Source of the DNA: Coenobita brevimanus
Taxonomy: Eukaryota; Arthropoda; Malacostraca; Decapoda; Coenobitidae
DNA length: 64,000 nt
Direction: 5' to 3'
Assembly (NCBI GenBank): GCA_032717465.1
Contig: CM064697.1
Coordinates: 515,001 to 579,000 of the forward strand
In this document: positions 57,645-64,000 of the stretch, piece by piece
Position numbering within the stretch: the first letter of the stretch is position 1
Layout: each line of letters opens with the position of its first letter
The notes under the pieces: generated by a model
Told to the model about the DNA's origin: nothing
What the model saw: only the letters and a program-made list of their open reading frames with translations
The model's database searches: none
Translations under genes and position numbers: made by a program

Positions 57645-57755
57645 TATTTTTGACCCATTCAGTTCGACAATGTATTCCTCCTTTTTTTCTTTTCTGTTTT
57701 AATTAGGCCACTTTCAGACGATTTTATCCAGCTTAAAAAATAGAAAGGAATATAA
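57645..57755. mobile_element. Family A half-element
   Basis: GACCCATTCAGTTCGACAAT, TTTCAGACGATTTTATCCAG, CTTAAAAAATAGAAAGG. Confidence 0.65.
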
Positions 57756-57864
57756 TGGAAAGCAAACAGTAACAGAAGTAATTGTTCCTTAGCGGGTGTT
57801 TATTACAAATGTTGTTGTTATGATATCTCCAAGCTGATGATAAGGATAGTAAAGAAAAGTTACT

Positions 57865-57995
57865 TATGGTGAAAAGGTTAATGAAGGATATATGCAATCT
57901 CTTCCCTTCGAAAGCCTCTCCTAATCCAAATGAAATCGTCTGTAGTGGCAAAAATAAATATACCTAAGAATACGCCATCGCAGTTAAGGGGTCAA
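57865..57995. mobile_element. Family A half-element, inverse of the preceding one
   Basis: TTAATGAAGGATATATGCAA (centre), CCCTTCGAAAGCCTCTCCTA, AATGAAATCGTCTGTAGTGG, GCCATCGCAGTTAAGGGGTC. Together with 57645-57755 it makes a full palindrome with about 110 bp of extra DNA between the arms. Confidence 0.65.
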
Positions 57996-58458
57996 CCAAG
58001 GCCGTCATTTGCTGGGGAGAGGTCACGTTGTGCCCTAACACTTTTAAAGCTGCTGCCCTCTTTAAATTTAATTGCCTTGCGTAATTGGCCCTCTGGATGG
58101 AACTGCACGTGTCAGTTTTTGTATTAAATCTATATGAAGTTTATTTCCATGGGGGAATTTTTGACAGAGTAACATTCTGAAGTTTATGGAATGGTAACTT
58201 CACCGACCGCGTAGCGTTGAGTGGTTCTTTGTAGCTGTCAGTGCATCTTTTGGGGCGGCCCATTCAGTCAGTCACACCCTAATGCTTTTCGAATACAAGG
58301 TAGACTTTAGCAACGTCCCATATTACCGCTCTTATAGTTCCGCATCTCACAAGTATTTTTGTGCTTGTGTATCTGCAGTGATAAAGACCAATTTCTTTCG
58401 AGGTGAGCAAAAATCATTTCCATATAGTAATTGTAGTTCTAGAAAATATGACAACCGG

Positions 58459-58459
<1 letters not shown>
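57996..58459. other. Unassigned sequence
   Basis: No gene or recognisable element. Confidence 0.4.

Positions 58460-58532
<73 letters not shown>
58460..58532. repeat. (AC)36 microsatellite
   Basis: Perfect AC tract. Confidence 0.98.
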
Positions 58533-58534
<2 letters not shown>

Positions 58535-58695
58535 GGAGGGAGGGGGGGGGCTGGTTTTAATTACCCTTTGCAGGAGGCCGTACACACTAGCCGTCCATTA
58601 CCACACCCGCCGGGCTAAATCACCTTCTATTAGCAACGCCAACACGTTTTAATGGCAGGGCAATTAGCACAGCCGGGGTTTGGGGCCACGCGTAG

Positions 58696-59425
58696 TATTT
58701 TTCCCTATACTCTTTTCACTTTAGCTTGGCCTCCAATTGCCACCTCCCCATCGTGAACAGGAGATTGGTTTGGTCCCACCTCCTCTATTTTTCGCCTTAC
58801 TCTTTTCACTTTAAATTGGCCTAACATTGCCTCCCCCCCATCCTGAAGTAGTAGTTGATTTATTTGGTTCCACTTGCACTATTTTTCTCTATGCTCTTTT
58901 CACTTTAAGTTGGCCCAGAATTGGCGTCTCTTCATCTTGAATAGTGAACTGTAAGAAGCGACTGTCAGTAGAGTATGGTGTTAAGTCACGAAGAGGTGCT
59001 GTGGAAAGCACGTAGAGCCGTAGCATTGTGTTTTTTGCCAGTGAGCGACTTGAAACTAGAAAGCATTCAGAGAGCACATACCTCCGCCACGCCCATTGAC
59101 TTTAAAAAGGATCCGGATCTGAATCCGTTGATATGGGATCCGGATGCGCCCCCAAATTTAATCAATTCTATGTTGGTCCATGGCCCACCTTTCCACAAAA
59201 TTTCATCAAAATCCGTTAATAACTTTTGAGTACAGTTGCTAACAAACAGACAGACAAACAGACAAACAAACAGAAAAACAAACAAACAAACAAACGCCGG
59301 CAAAAACATAACCTCCTTGGCGGCGGTAATGAGCTACTAAAGGACGGAAATATGTTTCGAAGCAGCTCGTGAAGTAAGTTATGAAAGGACGAAAATCTGG
59401 GTCAAGTTAAGATGAAAGAATTACG
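58696..59425. mobile_element. Family B element: triplicated 5' end, interrupted by another element
   Basis: TATTTTTCNCTATRCTCTTT followed by TCACTTTAAGTTGGCC starts at 58696, 58786 and 58880, a tandem of about 92 bp. The third copy continues into the B body (GAAGAGGTGCTGTGGAAAGC, GAGCCGTAGCATTG). After the insertion at about 59056-59328, the B right end resumes at AGCTCGTGAAGTAAG and GACGAAAATCTGGGTCAAGT and ends near 59425. Confidence 0.7.
59056..59328. mobile_element. TACCTCCGCC-type dispersed repeat inserted in family B
   Basis: The core at 59079-59328 begins TACCTCCGCCACGCCCATTG and ends AACCTCCTTGGCGGCGGTA, with 11-bp near-perfect inverted ends. Between them lie AAAAAGGATCCGGATCTGAA, CACAAAATTTCATCAAAATC and a (CAAA)/(CAGA) run (59243-59295). 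A flanking CTAGAAAGCATTCAGAGAGC (59056-59075) belongs to the wider family as I remember it. It is non-coding. Confidence 0.8.
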
Positions 59426-59449
59426 GTATACGACACGCGCTACAGATTA

Positions 59450-59725
59450 CACACCTTTCAAAATGTGAAGATTGCACTTAATGCCGCATTTTGAATTATG
59501 CACCTCATAAGGATACAAATTACACACCACGCACTTTGTTGTACACTTTTGCTTATACAGCTTAGTTCATGCTCTTTAAATTATAGTTTACACCATATTA
59601 CGGATATAGATCACAATTCATTCACATTTCACAGCTTGTACTTATGCAGTTGACACTTAATGCACTTCTTCTTAAGCGCCACATTCACTTAATTCTCTTG
59701 ACCTGTACACAACACAAGGGCCTTC
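59450..59725. repeat. Degenerate ACACACTT/GCACTTAAT-rich array, block 1
   Basis: Phrases such as TTACACACCACGCACTTTG, GACACTTAATGCACTTC and TTTACACCATATTACG recur about every 30-35 bp. Confidence 0.5.
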
Positions 59726-60379
59726 AACGACAATCCGTTGCCCAACAGTTGATTGTGCTGTCCTCGGAGGCGAAAAAGTAACAGCATCGGGCAGCTTTCA
59801 TCCTATTAGCGTTCGACCATTTCCGCCAGACGATGCTGAGGGAATTTCGGAATAGAGGCAGGACCAGCAACCGTCAATAATAATGTTTCGTGTGGTTTTT
59901 CTTGTACAACTGATGACGGTAATTTCAGAGGGCTGGCTGCTTCCCTGTCATTTCTGTTAAAGCAATTTCTAAATCCACAGTCTCCAAAACAGGAGTCACA
60001 GCAGCTTAAAAGGTAGAAAGATGTCTCATAGTGTCAGCATCCAGCGGAGGTAAACAGTACGATTCAATAGATATGGTGGCACTATGCTTGTAAAGTCATA
60101 AACTTTCACAAGTATCAGTCTTGTGTTGTAAAGCAGAGTATTACGCAGAATTGTTAGGTTCACCCTCCCCCCTCTCCACACACACACACGCATTCACTCA
60201 CACAAACAAAAAACAGGCGAGACAAAGACAAGGCTAGCATGGACTGCCACACACGAACAGTGATATTCGATAAGGCTGTGACATTGGTGACTTGCCGATG
60301 ATCAACAGTGTATTGCCGTGAACCATTAGCCAGCGGGGGGTTGGACAATTTCGTTGCTGAAAAAACGCTCGTGTGACAA
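59726..60379. other. Unassigned sequence
   Basis: Nothing recognised apart from a short CA run near 60178. Confidence 0.4.
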
Positions 60380-60800
60380 CCCCTTTATTTATATACAGCA
60401 CACGTTATCAGAATTTTTCACACCAAACGTTCCCTTAATTTTACCTGCACACAGCACGTTCATCAACTTTATTAGTGCAACAAACATTTTTCACGCGTTT
60501 ACTTACACACAACCCGCTTCACCACCCACTTCTTGTACACAAAACACTTCATTAACTCTTGCTTATACACAACATACGTTATCGACTCACAGTATTTACA
60601 CTCGAAGCACATTTTATGAACTTTATAATATACCATATTATACTCTTAATTTTACACAGAATATTTCATCCTTTAACTGCAGAATGTTTCTTTACCTCAT
60701 ACATATCCACTTCATCTACTCATGCACAACACACCTCACCTCCTTGGCTTACACATATCACAGTTGCATCCACTTTATAGGTCGAAACGCACATCACAGG

Positions 60801-60894
<94 letters not shown>

Positions 60895-60960
60895 CGTCGC
60901 CCTTGCTTACACACATCACGCCTTCATCCGCTTTCCTTAATTACGCCAATCTTGCTCCAC
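60380..60960. repeat. Degenerate array of about 33-bp units containing (AC)45
   Basis: CTTGCTTACACACAAC, CACGTTCATCAACTTTAT, CATTAACTCTTGCTTATACA and ATCACGCCTTCATCCGCTTT recur about every 33 bp. A perfect AC tract at 60803-60892 sits inside, seemingly grown from the ACACAC part of the unit. Confidence 0.65.
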
Positions 60961-61017
60961 ACTTTTCCCCTTTATTTTTCTTCCCCGCTACTCGTTTGAC
61001 AGGGACTGATTGACACG

Positions 61018-61165
61018 TGTGTAGTTAACCTCTCCAGCTCTAGAACGTCTTTTATTTTCTATTCTAATTAACGTCAGACGATTTTATTACCTCCTACACT
61101 CACGGTGGTGTCAATTTTACTCTCTTTTTTTAATCTTCAGGACGATTTTACTCCTTCCTTATGAT
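61018..61165. mobile_element. Family A half-element plus core fragment
   Basis: GTTAACCTCTCCAGCTCTAG, AACGTCAGACGATTTTATTA, then AATCTTCAGGACGATTTTAC (61133-61152) as a second core. Confidence 0.6.
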
Positions 61166-61204
61166 GACGTCTTTTGTTATCCCTTCTTGTCAGCACCTTA
61201 AGTT

Positions 61205-61437
61205 TTATGAACCCTTTCAGTGTAATGGCGTCTTGTTCAGCCAAATTCTTGCTATCTTCAGACGATTTTCATCAGCATATGAGAGATTTGAAATGAGGGG
61301 GGTTGTAGCCTCCACAAACCCCTTCACTACGATGGGATACTGCGCGGAATATAATCGTTCAGTTGTAGAAAGTATAAGTTGTATAAGAAAGTATAAGAGA
61401 GTATAAGGTAGAGCCGTCACCGTAATAAAGAGGTTAA
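61205..61437. mobile_element. Family A palindromic element, full-length copy
   Basis: GAACCCTTTCAGTGTAATGG, CTTGCTATCTTCAGACGATT, CAGCATATGAGAGATTTG, GGGGGTTGTAGCCTCC (centre), CCCCTTCACTACGATGGGAT, AATATAATCGTTCAGTTGTA, then GCCGTCACCGTAATAAAGAG and GTTAA. A 10-bp AGTATAAG(A/T)R run expands the right arm. Confidence 0.75.
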
Positions 61438-61483
61438 GAGTAAGAGATACCAGGCACGAAAAAGGTGAGAAATAGTATGTGTT

Positions 61484-61555
61484 AAATCCCTCAGTGTCAT
61501 GACCTCATCAGTAATTACTCCTGCATCTCCCAGGTGTTTTTTAATTAACCTAAGA
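61484..61555. mobile_element. Family A half-element, decayed
   Basis: TTAAATCCCTCAGTGTCATG and CTCATCAGTAATTACTCCTG, then loss of similarity at TTAATTAACC. Confidence 0.45.
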
Positions 61556-61860
61556 GAGACACGTGGCAGTGAGGGTACTGAGAAAAAGATAGGATGGTAC
61601 ACAAACTACTTAACACAGAACTTGTATAGACAGTGTGACATTTGAGCAGGAAGTGGAAGAAAACCCGGTTGAAAAGAGAGGAGTTTCCCTGAAGAAGTAA
61701 TTTATTTCTCTTCCATCTTTTTCTTTCCACAGTTTGTATTTATTTTTATGTACTTGCGTAGGTGGCAGAGAGCTCAAGTGTGGGGAGTGGGTTGTTTTTT
61801 AGAGGCGACGGGCTGAACCCCTCAAGAACACCAACAGGGAAGTAGGTCGGTCTCTTACTC
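61556..61860. other. Unassigned sequence
   Basis: Nothing recognised. Confidence 0.4.
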
Positions 61861-61861
61861 T

Positions 61862-62065
61862 TCACCCCTTCACTCCGATCCCATAATTCGTGCGCCACTT
61901 TAATTATCCTACCATCAGGCGATTTTACTCAGCTTTGGAGAGACTTTTAGAACTGGAGGAGTTCGATAATAGCCTTCACTTGTCTCTTCAATACTAGAGA
62001 TTTGTCCCCAGTTAAAGGAATCGTTAGGGAGAAGCAAAATTAAACTGGAAAAATGCCTTAACGGA
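61862..62065. mobile_element. Family A palindromic element, best full-length example (204 bp)
   Basis: Left arm CCCCTTCACTCCGATCCCAT, ACCATCAGGCGATTTTACTC, AGCTTTGGAGAGACTTTTAG, AACTGGAGGAGTTC. Centre GATAATAGCCTTCA. Right arm CTTCAATACTAGAGATTTGT, CCCCAGTTAAAGGAATCG, GGAGAAGCAAAATTAAA, ATGCCTTAACGGATG. The arms pair along nearly the whole length. Confidence 0.75.
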
Positions 62066-62099
62066 TGCAAAGGATTATTATTTACAGCGGCCAGGCCTC

Positions 62100-62320
62100 G
62101 TCTCCCTTACACTTCGAAAAGGATATTGTGGGATCATTTGTTACCATTTTTAGTAATATCTTTGGTGCGATTGGATTTTGCTGCTACTTTTACTGTTATT
62201 CATAAATATATATCAAACAGAGTACGTCATTATTTTATTCTTCCTTCTTATAGACGACTTATGCGTTTCAGTCTGGGAGCAATTTTTCATAGTGAAGGAG
62301 CTAATGAAGTCCATACATGA
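62100..62320. mobile_element. Family A-like relic
   Basis: Only the inverted outer end, CATAGTGAAGGAGCTAATGA (62289-62308), and CTTATAGACGACTTATGCG are recognisable. The rest is too diverged. Confidence 0.35.
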
Positions 62321-62815
62321 CCACACACCCCAAACCCGTCTATGCTGAATAAAATCCTGAATGTACCAGGAGTGAAATAAAAAGTGTGCCAAACTGGTGA
62401 AAGAATAAATGAAAGATAAAGGAAGTAAAACGGAGGAAATATGAGGACAGGTGGAGCTAGGGCGCCTAATAACTCACAGCAGGGGTAAAAATTTCAGTAG
62501 GGTAGCAAAATAGAGTCAGAAAAGGAAGTACTGAATTATTCACTTGTTGTGACCCGGGGCTCCTCTGAACATGAACCCGGTGGAGTGTAGATTGAAGTTG
62601 CTTTTCTCTTGCAGTCCATCATCGTCCTTTTAGGGCTTAGGGCGGGAGCTGAGAGACATTGAAAAAACCAGGCTCAGGAGACAGCTAGTTATATCGGTGC
62701 CACCACGGGAGGGCGTCTATTACCTGCCTCGGATTATTTCAAAACGCAGAAACGGAAGGTGATAAAAGTTGAAATGAGAACGTATGAGGGACAGGTGGAA
62801 GTGTGACGCATACTA
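62321..62815. other. Unassigned sequence
   Basis: Balanced sequence. No gene recognised. Confidence 0.4.
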
Positions 62816-63020
62816 TATACACTGCTTTTACTATAACTTGGCCTAAAATTGCCATCCCTCCCTTTTGAAGGCTGAGTTGTAACACTAAAACCTGATTATG
62901 ATGCTAGTCACGGAGAAGCGCTTTGGAAAGGGTGTTGAGCCGCAGTACTGTCTTTTTCAAACACTGGACTACGTGAAGCAAAGAGCGAAAATCTGGGCCC
63001 AGCTAAGGAAAAAGGGTATT
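62816..63020. mobile_element. Family B element, full-length copy (205 bp)
   Basis: Left end ATACACTGCTTTTACTATAA then CTTGGCCTAAAATTG. Right end GCGAAAATCTGGGCCCAGCT then AAGGAAAAAGGGTAT, inverted over about 33 bp. Interior GCTAGTCACGGAGAAGCGCT and GAGCCGCAGTACTG match the other copies. Confidence 0.75.
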
Positions 63021-63029
63021 ATTCAGAGT

Positions 63030-63560
63030 TAAACATGAAAGTAGGAAGCTCGGAATTAGAGTGAGTGATGGTGGCAAAGAGAAAATAAGATAAAAAAGAA
63101 AGTGGGTTCGAAAATGATCAGAAGCGGATCTGAAAGGAAGTTAGCTAAAAGGGAAATCAGGTTAGTGAAACGGAATCTGAAGCTGATGTAAAGGGGAAAG
63201 GAAAAAATAAGAGTAAAATTTAATAAGAACGCGAGATTAAGAGTTAAGGTGAGGGAAATAAAGTACGTAAAGGGAAGGGAAGGTATAAAGGAAAGTAATA
63301 TGTTGGTAAATTAGTAAAATGTGGAGGTGAGGGGAAGGTATTAAAGGAAGTTAAAGATATATAGCGTTCATAAAATAGCGAGGAGAGTGTGGCTAAAGGA
63401 AAGATAAACTGAAGAATGTAGAAGGTAAGTCAAATAAAGTGGAAAGTCAAGAATAAGGAGACGTTACAGAAGGTTAGTAAGGGGATGAAGGAGGGGGTAG
63501 AGGGTTCTTGAGGGAAAATTGAGTGTAAAAGGTTATAAAAATAGTGTTGAGAGTGTGGGT
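63030..63560. other. A/G-rich sequence without genes
   Basis: Purine-rich with GAAAGGAAG, AAAGTGG and GTAAAG words. No clear period and no gene. Confidence 0.45.
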
Positions 63561-63599
63561 GTAAATGGAAGTGGGTCAGAGGGTTGAGTCTGTCAGCAG

Positions 63600-64000
63600 G
63601 TTCCCTTTGATAAACACGCCAAGCACTGCCGCCCCAGATACATCAAAACCACATCTAAACAACACTCTTTCTAGAACACTCACCCACTCAATACCCCACT
63701 CGCTCTCACCCACTCACTCGGCAGTCCATACATCACTGCTTCATCAGAGCAACACACTTCCTGTAACACTCACTCAGTCTCACTCACTCACACATCAGAA
63801 CCACATCTAAGCAATACTCTTTCTTGAACACTCACTCACTCACCTTCTCGCTCAGTCGGATCTAAACAACACTTTTTCTCTAACACTCATTCACTGACTC
63901 ACTCTCTCACACTTTCACTCACTCACAAATCCCAACCCCATCTTAACGACACTCTCAAACTCATTCACTCATCACAGCCACATCTGAGCAGCACACTTAA
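63600..64000. repeat. Degenerate CACTCACTCA array running off the window
   Basis: ACATCAAAACCACATCTAAA, CAACACTCTTTCTAGAACAC and CACTCACTCACTCA recur as a higher-order unit roughly every 85-130 bp (starts near 63638, 63735, 63797, 63857, 63926, 63970). The array is cut by the window edge. Confidence 0.65.

Overview
This is animal nuclear DNA, most likely from an arthropod. A decapod crustacean (crab, shrimp or similar) is my best guess. The guess rests on the extreme density of (AC)n/(AG)n microsatellites, tRNA-derived short elements, degenerate minisatellites and AACCT-like pentamers, with almost no coding DNA. There is no operon structure, no rRNA, no functional tRNA, no CRISPR and no bacterial or viral gene that I can see. 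The species call is inference.

Coding content is minimal. Two stretches look like real exons of split genes. One is a minus-strand coiled-coil exon at 426-704, with an acceptor and a stop. The other is a symmetric 150-bp plus-strand exon at 15717-15866, with an acceptor and a donor. Their partner exons are probably outside the window or hidden in long introns, so most of the sequence is intronic or intergenic. Nearly all other long open frames are by-products of microsatellites, of purine or pyrimidine blocks, or of minisatellites whose unit is a multiple of 3.

The main structure is a community of short non-autonomous dispersed elements. Family A is a near-palindromic element of about 205 bp with ends like TTAACCCYTTCACTACGATG. 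About twenty whole or half copies lie between 3.6 and 62.3 kb. Family B is about 208 bp with roughly 30-bp terminal inverted repeats around CACCTTAACTTGGCC, at 41.85, 49.4, 58.7 and 62.8 kb. Family C is 120-155 bp with ends like AGCACCTCTTCC, at 41.97 and 49.58 kb. One C copy has an end expanded into a 45-bp tandem array. Other elements are a hAT-type MITE with near-perfect 8-bp target duplications (28215-28562), an 820-bp hAT-like insertion splitting a family A copy (37119-37938), three copies of a widespread TACCTCCGCC-ended repeat (21.3, 46.5 and 59.1 kb), and three tRNA-derived SINEs (1.95, 43.2 and 49.0 kb).

Layout: 0-5 kb exon, SINE, microsatellites, family A and CpG-containing degenerate arrays. 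5-10 kb degenerate arrays and a 270-bp (AC)n. 10-13.1 kb a purine block facing a pyrimidine block. 13-20 kb families A and the second exon. 20-25 kb microsatellites and a pyrimidine block. 25.3-27.6 kb a purine block. 27.6-31.5 kb alternating GT-rich and CA-rich blocks with a hAT MITE and a 290-bp (CA)n. 32-36.8 kb pyrimidine blocks. 36.9-43.7 kb nested elements, a 612-bp (CA)n and several minisatellites. 44.5-48.1 kb pyrimidine blocks. 48.2-51.7 kb elements and pentamers. 52.4-54.8 kb a pyrimidine-to-purine switch. 55.8-57.5 kb minisatellites. 57.6-63 kb the densest cluster of A, B and TACCTCC elements. The window ends inside a CACTCA-rich array.
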